Notes: generated by a model not told the origin, from the sequence alone. Positions 42,399 through 52,743 are shown, counted from the stretch's first letter. The stretch is 64,000 bases of DNA from Micromonospora sp. C28SCA-DRY-2 (GCF_030519475.1 NZ_JAUMKD010000003.1:248001-312000), one strand, 5' to 3'. Made by a program: numbers and translations.

Positions 42399-43591
42399 CG
42401 GTGCTCCGCTACGACGAGGCCGAGGTCGCCGGTCTCGCCGACCCGTACCCGCACTACGCCGAGCTGCGCGCCGCCGGCCGGGTGCTGCCCGCCGGGCCGG
42501 GCGCCTGGGCGGTCACCCGGCACGCCGACGTCACCGCGCTGCTGACCGACCCGCGGCTCAGCCACGAGTTCCCCGACCTGGTCTACCGGCTCTCCGGCGA
42601 GCCCGACGAGCTGACCGAGTTCTTCCGGGCCACGGTGCTCAACCGGGACCCGCCGCAGCACTCGACGCTGCGCCGGGCGATGGCCCGGACGGTCAACCCG
42701 CGTACCGTGGCGGCGCTGCGGCCCCGGATCGTCGAGCTGGTGGCGGAGCTGTTCGCGGCGATGGCCGACGCGCCGGCCGCCGACCTGGTCACCGACCTGG
42801 CCTACCCGCTGCCGGTCACGGTGGCCGCCGAACTGCTCGGCATCCCGGTGGCCGACCGGGCCCAGGCGCAGCCGCACGCCGTCGCGCTGGGGCGGATGTT
42901 CGGCTCCGGCGCCCCCACCGAGCAGGAACGGGCGGACGCCGTCCGGGCGGTCGGTTGGCTGCGCGGCTACGTCGGCGGGCTGCTGCGCGAGCGGGCCGGC
43001 CAGGACGGCGACGACCTGCTGTCGCACCTGCTCCGCGACGCCGAGGCGACTGGGGCGATCAGCCGGGAAGAGCTGGTCGACAACGTCATCTTCCTGTTCT
43101 TCGCCGGCTTCGAGACCACCACCAACCTGCTCTCCACCGGCGCCGCGCTGCTGCTGGACCGCCCGGAGCTGCTGGACCGGCTGCGCCGCGATCCCGGCCT
43201 CGCCACCAGCGCGGTGGAGGAGTTCCTGCGCTGGGACTGCCCGATCCACGCCACCTCCCGGGTGGTCCGCGAGCCGGTCACCGTCGGCGACCGGGTGATC
43301 CGGGCCCGCCGGGTGGTGGTGCTGCTGCTCGCCTCCGCCAACCGCGACGAGCGGCGGTTCCCCGAGCCGGACCGGATCGACCTGGCCCGCTCACCCAACC
43401 CGCACCTGGCCTTCAGCTCCGGGCCGCACCACTGCCTGGGCGCCACCCTGGCCCGGGTCGAGGGCGCGGCGGTCTTCGGTCACCTCGCCACCCGGCTGCG
43501 CCGGTTCGAGGCCACCGGCCCCGCGCACCGCCGCACCGGACTGGGCTTCCGGGGCTACGACCGGATCCCGGTGCGGGTGGTGTGCAACTGA
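42395..43591 (+). CDS. Cytochrome P450 (II)
   Basis: A 398-aa P450 with the I-helix motif FAGFETTTN, the K-helix EEFLRWD and the haem loop FSSGPHHCLG. The N-terminus is short (VTVLRYDEAEVAGLADPYPHY), as in soluble actinobacterial forms. GTG 42395 overlaps the stop of the condensation protein, so the pair is co-translated. The C protein may bring it to a carrier-bound substrate, as NRPS X-domains do, or they simply act in sequence. It converges with P450 III, with 13 nt between stops. Confidence 0.93.
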   Translation: MTVLRYDEAEVAGLADPYPHYAELRAAGRVLPAGPGAWAVTRHADVTALLTDPRLSHEFPDLVYRLSGEPDELTEFFRATVLNRDPPQHSTLRRAMARTVNPRTVAALRPRIVELVAELFAAMADAPAADLVTDLAYPLPVTVAAELLGIPVADRAQAQPHAVALGRMFGSGAPTEQERADAVRAVGWLRGYVGGLLRERAGQDGDDLLSHLLRDAEATGAISREELVDNVIFLFFAGFETTTNLLSTGAALLLDRPELLDRLRRDPGLATSAVEEFLRWDCPIHATSRVVREPVTVGDRVIRARRVVVLLLASANRDERRFPEPDRIDLARSPNPHLAFSSGPHHCLGATLARVEGAAVFGHLATRLRRFEATGPAHRRTGLGFRGYDRIPVRVVCN

Positions 43592-43604
43592 GGAGACGCG
43601 CCAG

Positions 43605-44870
43605 TCAGCCGGCGGCGAAGGTGACCGGCAGCTGCTTCAGGCCGTTCATGAAGTTCGACTCCAACCGGACCGCGGGGCCGGTGCGGCGCAGCCGGGGCAG
43701 GTGCGGCGCCAGCTCCTCGAAGAGCACGGCGGCCTCCACCCGGGCCAGGTGCGAGCCGAGGCAGAAGTGCGGCCCGACGCCGAACGCGACGTGCGGGTTG
43801 GGACTGCGATCCAACAGGAAGGTTTCCGGTCGGTCGAAGACCGACTCGTCCCGGTTGGCGGAGATGTAGTACAGCACCACCTTGTCCCCGGCCCGGATCC
43901 GTTGCCCGGCCAGCTCGGTGTCGACCACCGCGGTCCGGCGGAACTGCATGATCGGCGTCGTCCACCGCAGCATCTCGTCCACCGCCGTCGGCACCAGGTC
44001 CGGTTGGCCGGCGAGCCGGTCGGCCAGGTCGGGACGGTCGGCCAGCAGGTCGAGGCCGCCGGAGATCAGGTGCCGGGTGGTCTCGTTGCCAGCCACCACC
44101 AGCAGCAGCCACAGGTGGCAGTACTCGCTCTCGGTGAGCCGGCGGCCGTCCACCTCGGCGGTCACCAGCCGGCTCACCAGGTCCTCGCCCGGGTCGCGGC
44201 GGCGGGCCTTCGCGGCGGTGAGGGCGTACCCGAACGCCTCGACGAAGGTCTGCTTGAACACCTCCACGTCCCCGCCGCCGAACGCCGGGTCGTCGAAGCC
44301 GACCAGGTTGTTGCTCCAGCGCAGGAAGAGCCCCCGGTCCTCGCGGGGGATGCCGAGCAGGTCGGCGAGGACCAGCAACGGCAGCTCGGCGGCGACCTCG
44401 GCGACCGCGTCCACCGGATGGCCGGCGGTGGCCCGCCGCACGATCTGCCGGGCGTGCTCGGCGATGGCCGCGCGCATGCCGCGTACCACCGGGGCGGTGA
44501 AGGCGGCGGTGACCACCCGGCGCAACCGGGTGTGCGCCGGAGGGTCCATCCCGACCAGCAGCTGCCGGGAGCGCTCCAGGTCGGCCCGGGAGGTCGGATC
44601 GGCGAGGAACGCGCCGCGCTCGGCGGAGGAGAAGACCTCCGGCCGGCGCGACGCGGCGACCACCGCCGCGTGCCCGGTGACCGCCCAGTAGCCGCCGACC
44701 CGCTGCACCACCGTGCCGCGGGCCGAGTGCCGCCGCAGCGGCACCTCGGCCACCCAGCCGACCGGCGCCTCCCGGCGGCGGCGGGCGAACTCGGCGAACG
44801 GCGGACCGTCCAGATAGGTGGCCGGGTCGGCGAGGCTGCCGGTGCCGGCCCGGGTCAGCTGGGCGCTCAC
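43605..44870 (-). CDS. Cytochrome P450 (III)
   Basis: A 421-aa P450 with VAGNETTRH in the I-helix, DEMLRWTTP for ExxR, and FGVGPHFCLGSHLAR around the haem cysteine. The Asn-Glu-Thr-Thr version and the long N-terminus (about 55 residues before GYWAVTGHA) are closer to steroid and terpene/alkyl hydroxylating P450s than the other three here. The GTG at 44870 overlaps the stop of the upstream luciferase-like monooxygenase, so the two are co-transcribed. Substrate unknown. Its pairing with an SsuD-like enzyme may mean an alkyl or sulfur-containing target. Confidence 0.92.
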   Translation of the reverse strand: MSAQLTRAGTGSLADPATYLDGPPFAEFARRRREAPVGWVAEVPLRRHSARGTVVQRVGGYWAVTGHAAVVAASRRPEVFSSAERGAFLADPTSRADLERSRQLLVGMDPPAHTRLRRVVTAAFTAPVVRGMRAAIAEHARQIVRRATAGHPVDAVAEVAAELPLLVLADLLGIPREDRGLFLRWSNNLVGFDDPAFGGGDVEVFKQTFVEAFGYALTAAKARRRDPGEDLVSRLVTAEVDGRRLTESEYCHLWLLLVVAGNETTRHLISGGLDLLADRPDLADRLAGQPDLVPTAVDEMLRWTTPIMQFRRTAVVDTELAGQRIRAGDKVVLYYISANRDESVFDRPETFLLDRSPNPHVAFGVGPHFCLGSHLARVEAAVLFEELAPHLPRLRRTGPAVRLESNFMNGLKQLPVTFAAG

Positions 44871-46039
44871 CGGACGGACACCTCCGGCCGCTGCCCGGCC
44901 CGGCGCTGCGCCGGCTCCGGCCGGTCGCCGTCCGGCCCGGACGGGCCGTCCGGGCCGGCCAGCAGGCCCCGGCGGCGCAGCGCCGGCATCACCCCCTCAC
45001 CGAACCAGTACGCCTCCTCCAGGTGCGGCTGCCCGGACAGGATCAGGTGGTTTAGCCCCTGGGCGTGGTACTCGGCGATCCGGTCGGCCACCTCCTCGTG
45101 CGACCCGACCAGGGTGATCCCCGGGCCCTGGCGGACCAGGCCGTACCCCGCCCACACGTTCGGGTAGATCTCCAGCCGATCGGTACGGCCACCGTGCAGC
45201 GCCGCCATCCGGCGCTGCCCCTCGGAGTCGCTGCGGCGGAACCGCTCCTGGGTCCGGGCCACCAGCGCCGGGTCCAGGTTGGCCACCATGGCGTCGGCCA
45301 CCGCCCAGGCCTGCTCCGAGGTGTCCCGGCTGATCACGTGGAACCGGGTGCCGAAGGCGATCTCCCGGCCGGCCTCGGCGGCCAGCGCCCGTACCGAGGA
45401 CACCAGCGAGCCGGTCTGCGCGGGCAGTTCGGCCCAGGTGAGGAAGACGTCGGCCCGGCGCGCCGCGACCTGCTGCGCGGCGGCGGAGGAGCCGCCGAGG
45501 AAGATCGGCGGTGGGTCCGGCCGGCGCATCACCGTCGCCCCGGCCACCCGGTAGTGCTCCCCGTCCAGGTCCACCGGGCCCGACCAGGCGCCGCGCAGCA
45601 CGGCCAGGAACTCGTCGGCCCGCGCGTACCGCTGGTCGTGGGCCAGCCAGTCGCCGTAGCGGTGTTGCTCCTCCGGGTCGCCGCCGACCACGACGTTGAG
45701 CAGCAGCCGGCCGCCGGAGATCCGCTGGCAGGTGGCCGACATCTGGGCGGCCAGGGTCGGCGACAGCAGCCCGGGGCGGAACGCGACCATGAAGCGCAGC
45801 CGCGCGGTGCGCTGGCTGAGCGCCGCCGCGACCAGCCACGGGTCCTCGCAGAAGATGCCGAACGGCACCAGCGCGCCGGCGAAGCCCAGCCGGTCCACGG
45901 CGCCGGCCACCTGGCTCAGGTAGTCGATGTCGGGGTCCCGGCGCAGGGTGGCCACGCCGGGTGGCCCGCCGGCGCGCGGCCTGGCCACCTCGCGGCCGTC
46001 GCCGTGGGCCGGGATGAACCAGTAGAGCTGCAGAGACAT
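44867..46039 (-). CDS. SsuD-like FMNH2-dependent LLM monooxygenase
   Basis: A 390-aa luciferase-like monooxygenase resembling alkanesulfonate monooxygenase: QLYWFIPAHGDGR at the N-terminus, RLRFMVAFRPGLLSPTLAAQ, GRLLLNVVVGGDPEEQ and ITLVGSHEEVADRI. SsuD uses FMNH2 and O2 to cleave C-S bonds, and related enzymes oxygenate other carbons. In a cluster with thiazoline chemistry, sulfur oxidation is conceivable. A salvage role for organosulfur compounds is equally plausible. No SsuE-type flavin reductase lies nearby. The C-terminal 30 residues are Pro/Gly/Arg-rich and probably disordered. Confidence 0.88.
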   Translation of the reverse strand: MSLQLYWFIPAHGDGREVARPRAGGPPGVATLRRDPDIDYLSQVAGAVDRLGFAGALVPFGIFCEDPWLVAAALSQRTARLRFMVAFRPGLLSPTLAAQMSATCQRISGGRLLLNVVVGGDPEEQHRYGDWLAHDQRYARADEFLAVLRGAWSGPVDLDGEHYRVAGATVMRRPDPPPIFLGGSSAAAQQVAARRADVFLTWAELPAQTGSLVSSVRALAAEAGREIAFGTRFHVISRDTSEQAWAVADAMVANLDPALVARTQERFRRSDSEGQRRMAALHGGRTDRLEIYPNVWAGYGLVRQGPGITLVGSHEEVADRIAEYHAQGLNHLILSGQPHLEEAYWFGEGVMPALRRRGLLAGPDGPSGPDGDRPEPAQRRAGQRPEVSVR

Positions 46040-46074
46040 GGCGCCCCCCGGGTGAGCGGACCGGCACGCACCGT

Positions 46075-47247
46075 TCAGCGCGATCGTCCGGAACCCTCAC
46101 ATCCGTCGGTCCGCGCCGTCAACGCGGCCGGTTCCAGCACCAGCACCGGCTTGACCACGGCCCCGGCCAGCAGGTCGGCCAGCGCCGCCTCCGGGTCGTC
46201 GAACGGCCGGTAGGCGACCAGTTCGGGGAAGGGGAACCGGCCCTGCTCGGCCAGCCGCAGCAGCGCCGGCACCAGCTCCTCGGGGCGCCCCTCGCCGCCC
46301 AACGAACCCTGGATCCGTTTGCCGCGCAGCATGGTCTGCTGGTCGACGGCGAACGTCTCACCCGGCCGGGCGGCCCCGACCAGGCAGCACGTCCCCGGCA
46401 TGCCCACCGCGTCGACCGCCTGCCGGACGACCCGGGGGTCGCCGGTGCACTCCACCGTGACGTCGGCCGGCCCGTCGCAGCGCTCCCGGACGGCCCGGGC
46501 CACGTTGCGGACGCCGGTCACGTCCACCGTGTGCGTGGCGCCGTAGCGGCGGGCCAGGGCCAGCCGGGCGGGATCGCGGTCGACGGCCACGATGGTGGTG
46601 GCCGCCGTGCACCGGGCCGCCATGACCGCGGCCAGGCCCACCGCGCCGACGCCGAACACCGCCACCGACGCGCCCGGTTCCGGGCGGGCCGCGTAGAGCA
46701 CCGCCCCGGCGCCGGCGCTGATCCCGCAGCCCAGCGCGGCGACCGCGGCCAGCGGCAGGCTGGTCCGCACCGGCACCAGCGCCGCGGCCGGCAGCACCGC
46801 GTGGCTGGCGAACGACGACTGGCCGAAGAACCGCCCGGCCACCGGGGTGCCGTCGGCGCGGCGGAACACCGCACCGCCGTCCGGGCGGCGCCCGCCGAAC
46901 AGCAGCCCGGGCAGGTCGGCGCAGTACCGCGGCCGGCCACCCCGGCAGTGCCGGCAGCGCCCGCAGGCCGGCCAGCCGAGCAGCACGGCCTCGCCGACGG
47001 CCGGCGAGGTGACGCCCGGTCCCACGTCGAGCACCCGGCCGACGCCCTCGTGCCCCAGCACACCGGGCAGCGGGAAGGCCGACCGGCCGCACCGGGCGTC
47101 GGCGTCGGTGCGGCAGACCCCGGAGGCGACGATCCGCACCAGCACCTCGCCCGGGCCCGGGCCGTCCAGGCGCAGCTCCTCCAGCCGCAACGGGTGGTCG
47201 GGAGCGGGCGCCACCGCGGCGGTCACCCGCACCGTCGCCGCCTCCAC
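46075..47247 (-). CDS. Zinc-dependent alcohol dehydrogenase (MDR)
   Basis: A 390-aa MDR alcohol dehydrogenase. The catalytic zinc site is GVCRTDAD with GHEGVG. The structural zinc lobe has four cysteines in ACGRCRHCRGGRPRYC. The NAD fold is VAVFGVGAVGLAAVMAA. It resembles thiol-dependent and aryl/long-chain alcohol dehydrogenases of actinobacteria. It would oxidise an alcohol to an aldehyde or run in reverse, and the aldehyde dehydrogenase at 19985 could follow. It is transcribed away from P450 IV across a 145-bp gap. GTG 47247 fits the family N-terminus. Confidence 0.9.
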   Translation of the reverse strand: MEAATVRVTAAVAPAPDHPLRLEELRLDGPGPGEVLVRIVASGVCRTDADARCGRSAFPLPGVLGHEGVGRVLDVGPGVTSPAVGEAVLLGWPACGRCRHCRGGRPRYCADLPGLLFGGRRPDGGAVFRRADGTPVAGRFFGQSSFASHAVLPAAALVPVRTSLPLAAVAALGCGISAGAGAVLYAARPEPGASVAVFGVGAVGLAAVMAARCTAATTIVAVDRDPARLALARRYGATHTVDVTGVRNVARAVRERCDGPADVTVECTGDPRVVRQAVDAVGMPGTCCLVGAARPGETFAVDQQTMLRGKRIQGSLGGEGRPEELVPALLRLAEQGRFPFPELVAYRPFDDPEAALADLLAGAVVKPVLVLEPAALTARTDGCEGSGRSR

Positions 47248-47322
47248 CCGAGCGCCACGACGCGAGGATAGGGGCCCGGCCGCCCGGCGGCACCGTGTGC
47301 GAGGTCGCGCAATCCGCGCGCG

Positions 47323-47352
47323 TTGTCCCCGCCACGCGACGGGACATAGCCT
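47323..47352 (+). promoter_or_regulatory. Candidate promoter for P450 IV
   Basis: TTGTCC and TAGCCT are separated by 18 nt, close to the actinobacterial housekeeping pattern (TTGAC / TAGVVT). A start about 7 nt after the -10 would give a leader of roughly 35 nt to ATG 47393. It lies in the divergent gap between the alcohol dehydrogenase and this P450. Confidence 0.4.
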
Positions 47353-47392
47353 CGACAGCCACTGTCAGAGGCCGACCGGTCAGGGGATGCTC

Positions 47393-48619
47393 ATGCAACC
47401 GGCGATTGTCGACCGTATCGAGGACATGTACGTCAAGCACCAGGCCGACCCGTACCCGGTGTACCGGGAGTGGCGGGACAAGGGCCCGGTCGTGGTGGAC
47501 GCGGACGGGAAGGTCATCGTCCTGGGCCATGACGACGCGAAGGCCGCGCTGGCCGATCCCGCGGTCAGCGTCGACCCGCGGGACAGCCGCTGGTACCAGC
47601 AGCGCGCCGCGGCCGGCGAGGTCAGCGCCGAGGAGGAGCAGCGCTACGCCGACGCTCCGTTCATCGAACTGAATCCGCCCGAGCACACCCGGCACCGGCT
47701 GCTGGTCGGGCAGGCGTTCGCGGCCCGCGCCGCCCGGGCGGCGGAGCCCACCCGGCTGGTGGTCGACGGCCTGCTGGACCGGCTCTCCGGCGGCAGCGAG
47801 TGCGACGTGGTGCGGGAGTACGCCTACGCGATCCCGATCCGGGTGCTGTGCGCGTTGTTCGGCATCGCCGACGAGGACGACCGGCAGCGGGTGCAGGACT
47901 GGTCGCACTTCATCTCCCGCTCGATGGACCCGTCGAACCCGGTGGACCCGGCCGAGGTGGACCGGGTCTCCGGCGAGCTGCGCGGCTACCTGGAACGGCT
48001 GGTCGACGCCCGGGCCGCCGAGCCGGGGGACGACGTGGTCAGCGCCATGCTGGCCAGCCGCAGCGGCGACCAGCGGCTCACCCGGGCCGAGGTGGTCAAC
48101 GGCCTGTGGCTGCTGGTCGTCTCCGGGCACGAGACCACCAGCAGCCTGATCGCCAGCGGGCTCTACAGCCTGCTCACCGAGCCGGCGCTGGCCGACCGGA
48201 TGCGGGCCGAGCCGGCGAAGATCCCCGGCCTGGTGGACGAGCTGCTGCGGCTGACCCCGCTGGTGCAGTGCCTGTGGCGGCACGTGAAGCAGGACACCAC
48301 GCTGCCGAGCGGGGCGCGGCTGCGCGCCGGCGACAGCATGGTGATCGTGCTGGCGCAGGCGAACCGGGACCCGGAGCGGTTCGCCGACCCGGACCGGCTC
48401 GACCCGGACCGCACCGAGCAGCACCTGAGCTTCGGCGCCGGGCCCCACTACTGCCTCGGGGCCACGCTGGGCCGGTTGCAGGCGAACCTGGCGCTGTCGG
48501 CCTTCCTGCGCCGGGTGGTGGCGCCCGAGTTGGCCGCCGAGCCGCCGGGCACGCCGCGGGCGCTGGGCGGGCTCACCTCGCTGCCGATCCGGTACGCGGA
48601 GATCCGCCCGGCCGGCTGA
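47393..48619 (+). CDS. Cytochrome P450 (IV)
   Basis: A 408-aa P450 with the I-helix motif VSGHETTSS, DELLRLTPL for ExxR, and FGAGPHYCLGATLGR at the haem. ATG 47393 is chosen over ATG 47387 because CAGGGG ends six nt before it and abuts the earlier codon. It has its own promoter candidate and is followed by a strong hairpin, so it is a single-gene transcript. It may be the right-hand end of the biosynthetic cluster, as the next genes (ahcY onward) look like general metabolism. Substrate unknown. Confidence 0.93.
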   Translation: MQPAIVDRIEDMYVKHQADPYPVYREWRDKGPVVVDADGKVIVLGHDDAKAALADPAVSVDPRDSRWYQQRAAAGEVSAEEEQRYADAPFIELNPPEHTRHRLLVGQAFAARAARAAEPTRLVVDGLLDRLSGGSECDVVREYAYAIPIRVLCALFGIADEDDRQRVQDWSHFISRSMDPSNPVDPAEVDRVSGELRGYLERLVDARAAEPGDDVVSAMLASRSGDQRLTRAEVVNGLWLLVVSGHETTSSLIASGLYSLLTEPALADRMRAEPAKIPGLVDELLRLTPLVQCLWRHVKQDTTLPSGARLRAGDSMVIVLAQANRDPERFADPDRLDPDRTEQHLSFGAGPHYCLGATLGRLQANLALSAFLRRVVAPELAAEPPGTPRALGGLTSLPIRYAEIRPAG

Positions 48620-48633
48620 GCGCGGGTGCACCG

Positions 48634-48668
48634 GAGGGGCGGGGCGGCCGACGGCCGCCCCGCCCCTC
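48634..48668. terminator. Bidirectional hairpin terminator
   Basis: A perfect 16-bp stem (48634-48649 with 48653-48668) encloses a 3-nt loop, almost all G-C pairs. It lies exactly between the convergent ends of P450 IV (48619) and ahcY (48679). There is no U-run, which is usual for actinobacterial intrinsic terminators. Confidence 0.85.
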
Positions 48669-48678
48669 GTCGTGCTGG

Positions 48679-50160
<1,482 letters not shown>

Positions 50161-50255
50161 GGAGTCTCCGAATCGGACGGTGGACACGGAACGGTGCCCC
50201 ACCGTAACGCCGGGTCGCCCCGCCGGTCGTCCGGCGAAATTCCACGCTTGAACAG

Positions 50256-51284
50256 CTACGGCAGCAGCTCGCGCACCGCTGCCAGTTCGCGCAGCGGGTC
50301 CGGGCCGACCGGCGCGAGCTGGAGCATGGTGACGCCGGCCGCGGCGTACGCCGCCACCCGCTCGCGGACGTGACCGGGCGGGCCGATCAGGCAGACCGCC
50401 TCCAGCAACTCGTCCGGCACGGCGGCGGCCGCCTCCGCCTTGCGCCCGGCCAGGTACAGCTCCTGGATCCGGTCCGCTTCCGCCGGGTAGCCGTACCGGG
50501 ACACCAGGTCGTGGTAGAAGTTGCGCCCCCGGGCGCCCATCCCGCCGACGTAGAGGGCGATCCAGCGCCGGGCGTGCTCGCGCGCCGTGGCCAGGTCGGT
50601 CCCGATGGCGAACGGGCCGCCGCCGACCACCTCCAGCGGATCGAGGTCGCCCGGGCGCTTCGCCGCCCCGGCGGCCAGCGCCTCTCCCCACACCTGCGCG
50701 GCCTTCTCGGGCAGGAAGAGCGCGGGCAGCCAGCCGTCGGCGACCTCCGCGGTCATCCGGACGTTGGCCGGGCCGAGCGACGCCACGTAGATCGGGATCC
50801 GCTCCCGGACCGGACGGGTCAGCATCTTCAGCGGCCGGCCCAGCCCGGTGCCCTGCTCCGGCGGGAGCGGCAGCCGGTAGTGGCCCTCGTGGCGCAGCGT
50901 CTCCCGGCGCCAGGCCCGCCGGCACAGTTCGACGACCTCCCGGGTACGCGCCACCGGATGGTCGTACGCGACCCCGTGCCAGCCCTCCACCACCTGCGGT
51001 CCGGAGGCGCCGATGCCGAGCAGCGCCCGGCCGCCGGAGAGCGCGTCCAGGCCGGCGGCGGTCTGCGCGAGCAGGGCCGGGGTGCGGGTGTAGATCGGCA
51101 GGATCGCCGACCCGAGGCCGACCCGCTCGGTCCGGGCGGCCAGGAAGCCCAGCACGGTGACCGCGTCGAAGCCGTACGCCTCGGGCACCCAGAGCACGTC
51201 CACGCCGACCCGCTCCCAGGCGACCGCGCGCTCGGCGGTGGCCCGCACGTCACCGGCGTAGGGCAGGATGACACTCAGCCGCAC
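50256..51284 (-). CDS. F420-type LLM-class oxidoreductase
   Basis: A 342-aa luciferase-like enzyme. The N-terminus [59 protein letters not shown] and [20 protein letters not shown] are typical of actinobacterial F420-dependent oxidoreductases. These transfer hydride to or from alcohols, ketones or activated double bonds. GTG 51284 follows GAGGGGG at a good distance. It stands alone between ahcY and the RibD-like gene, so its pathway cannot be assigned. It might serve the biosynthetic cluster or general metabolism. Confidence 0.88.
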   Translation of the reverse strand: MRLSVILPYAGDVRATAERAVAWERVGVDVLWVPEAYGFDAVTVLGFLAARTERVGLGSAILPIYTRTPALLAQTAAGLDALSGGRALLGIGASGPQVVEGWHGVAYDHPVARTREVVELCRRAWRRETLRHEGHYRLPLPPEQGTGLGRPLKMLTRPVRERIPIYVASLGPANVRMTAEVADGWLPALFLPEKAAQVWGEALAAGAAKRPGDLDPLEVVGGGPFAIGTDLATAREHARRWIALYVGGMGARGRNFYHDLVSRYGYPAEADRIQELYLAGRKAEAAAAVPDELLEAVCLIGPPGHVRERVAAYAAAGVTMLQLAPVGPDPLRELAAVRELLP

Positions 51285-51351
51285 GGGACCCCCTCGTGGT
51301 GGCGGATGCGGCACACGCTGGAGGTTCCGCGTCGCCGGTTTCCGCCACCTT

Positions 51352-51369
51352 CGCCGCCGGGTGGCGGCG
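51352..51369 (-). terminator. Hairpin after the rib-like operon
   Basis: CGCCGCC and GGCGGCG form a 7-bp stem with a 4-nt loop (GGGT on the plus strand), 22 nt beyond the stop of the RibD-like gene at 51391 in the direction of transcription. It is short and has no U-run. It may separate this operon from the luciferase-like gene downstream. Confidence 0.5.
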
Positions 51370-51390
51370 TCGTCAACCGCGACCGGCCGG

Positions 51391-52083
51391 TCAGCCCTCG
51401 GCGCAGCGGTCCGACAGCGCGTAGCGCACCAGCACCACGTCGCCGATCTGGCGTACCTCGGCCACCCGGGCCCGCCGGCCGGGGTGCCACGGGAACCGGC
51501 CGTCGCCGACGAACCGGGGCGCGCGGCAGTCGCCGACGAAGAACGGCGCGACCACCAGGTGCAGTTCGTCGGCGAGCCCGGCGGTGAGGAACTGCCGGTG
51601 CACGTTCGCGCCGCCCTCCACCATCAGCCGGCGTACGCCCCGGGCGGCCAGGTCGGCCAGCAGCCGGGCCGGGTCGACCGGCTCGCCCGCGTCCACCACC
51701 TCGGCGAGCGCGCCGAGCCGGTCCCGGGTCTTCTCCACCACGGCCGCGGCACAGTAGACGATCCGGTCGGTCTCGCCGACGGTGAAGAACCGGCCGGCCG
51801 GGTCGAGGTCACCGGTCGCGGTCAGGGTGACCCGGGTCGGCGAGGCGGGCAGACCCCGGTCGGCGCGGGCGGCCCGGCGCCGCGCCGAGCGCACCAGCAG
51901 CCGCGGGTCGTCCCGCCGGACCGTGCCGGCGCCGACCAGGATGGCGTCGCAGCCGGCCCGGACCGCGTCGATCCGGTCCAGGTCGGCCGCGTTGGACAGC
52001 AGCAGCCGCTGCTCGCTGGCGTCGTCGAGGTAGCCGTCGATCGACGTCGCGCAGCTGAGCACGACGTACGGGCGCTCAGTCAC
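51391..52083 (-). CDS. RibD C-terminal-type pyrimidine reductase
   Basis: A 230-aa dihydrofolate-reductase-like protein of the RibD C-terminal family: VVLSCATSIDGYLDDASEQR, DAILVGAGTVRRDDPRLLVR, RLMVEGGANVHRQFL and DELHLVVAPFFVGD. It lacks the deaminase half of RibD. Family members reduce the ribosyl group of a diaminopyrimidine to ribityl, or related carbonyls, with NADPH. It directly follows GTP cyclohydrolase II (8-bp overlap), so GTP ring-opening and reduction probably run in sequence. A missing deaminase would be needed for normal riboflavin, so a dedicated pyrimidine or pterin product is likely. Elsewhere-encoded enzymes could fill the gap. Confidence 0.88.
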   Translation of the reverse strand: MTERPYVVLSCATSIDGYLDDASEQRLLLSNAADLDRIDAVRAGCDAILVGAGTVRRDDPRLLVRSARRRAARADRGLPASPTRVTLTATGDLDPAGRFFTVGETDRIVYCAAAVVEKTRDRLGALAEVVDAGEPVDPARLLADLAARGVRRLMVEGGANVHRQFLTAGLADELHLVVAPFFVGDCRAPRFVGDGRFPWHPGRRARVAEVRQIGDVVLVRYALSDRCAEG

Positions 52084-52732
52084 GGACCAGCGGGAGGTCG
52101 AGGGCGTGCGCACCGCGGCTGGCCTTGGTCGCCAGGTAGCCGGCGTTGGCCGGGGAGAGGTACACCCCGGTGGCGACCCGCCCGGCCACCGTCACGCCGT
52201 GCCCGCGCAGCTGCGCGGCCTTGTCCGGGTTGTTGCTGAGCAACGCGATCCGGGGCACGCCCAGCGCGGCCAGCATCTGCGCGGCAACCGTGTAGTCCCG
52301 CTCGTCGGGCCGGTGGCCGAGCGCCTCGTTCGCCTCGTAGGTGTCCAGCCCGGCGTCCTGCAGCGCGTACGCGTCGAGCTTGGCGTACAGGCCGATGCCC
52401 CGCCCCTCCTGGCGCAGGTAGAGCAGGAAGCCACCCCGGTCGCTGATCCGCTCGGCCGCCTCCCGCAACTGCGGTCCGCAGTCGCAGCGCTGGCTGCCGA
52501 AGACGTCGCCGGTCAGGCACTCGCTGTGCGGCCGGACCAGCGGTGGGGCGCCGCCGGCGGCACCCCGGTCGCGGGCCCCCGTCCAGTCCCCCAGCCCGAA
52601 CGCCAGATGCTCCCGGCCGTCGGCGAGGCCGTCGAAGGTGAACACCCGGGCGTCCGTGGCGTACCCGTCGGGGAACCGCAGCGGGACGGTGACCTGGGTC
52701 CGGACGGCGGCGGGTGGCAGTGGTTCGGACAT
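52076..52732 (-). CDS. ribA: GTP cyclohydrolase II
   Basis: A 218-aa GTP cyclohydrolase II. Zinc ligands are C72 (HSECLTGD), C83 and C85 (QRCDCG). RQEGRGIGL and DERDYTVAAQML are conserved. Y122 in KLDAYALQD matches Tyr105 of E. coli RibA, so the normal product, diaminopyrimidine with loss of formate, is expected. From memory, a Streptomyces coelicolor paralogue with Met at this place stops at the formyl intermediate. ATG 52732 follows GAGGAG at 4 nt. ATG 52744, which touches the upstream stop, would add four residues. It is stand-alone and not fused to RibB, and it sits in a glycolipid/PTPS locus and not in a riboflavin operon. Confidence 0.93.
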   Translation of the reverse strand: MSEPLPPAAVRTQVTVPLRFPDGYATDARVFTFDGLADGREHLAFGLGDWTGARDRGAAGGAPPLVRPHSECLTGDVFGSQRCDCGPQLREAAERISDRGGFLLYLRQEGRGIGLYAKLDAYALQDAGLDTYEANEALGHRPDERDYTVAAQMLAALGVPRIALLSNNPDKAAQLRGHGVTVAGRVATGVYLSPANAGYLATKASRGAHALDLPLVRD

Positions 52733-52743
52733 GGAACTCCTCA

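Noticed and set aside
44867..46039. Alkanesulfonate utilisation locus
   Set aside because: The SsuD-like gene has no SsuE reductase or sulfonate transporter beside it, and is instead coupled to a P450.
50161..50255. SAH riboswitch in front of ahcY
   Set aside because: The leader is 95 nt. I looked for the conserved SAH aptamer core and did not find it; only an ordinary GGAG ribosome-binding site is present.
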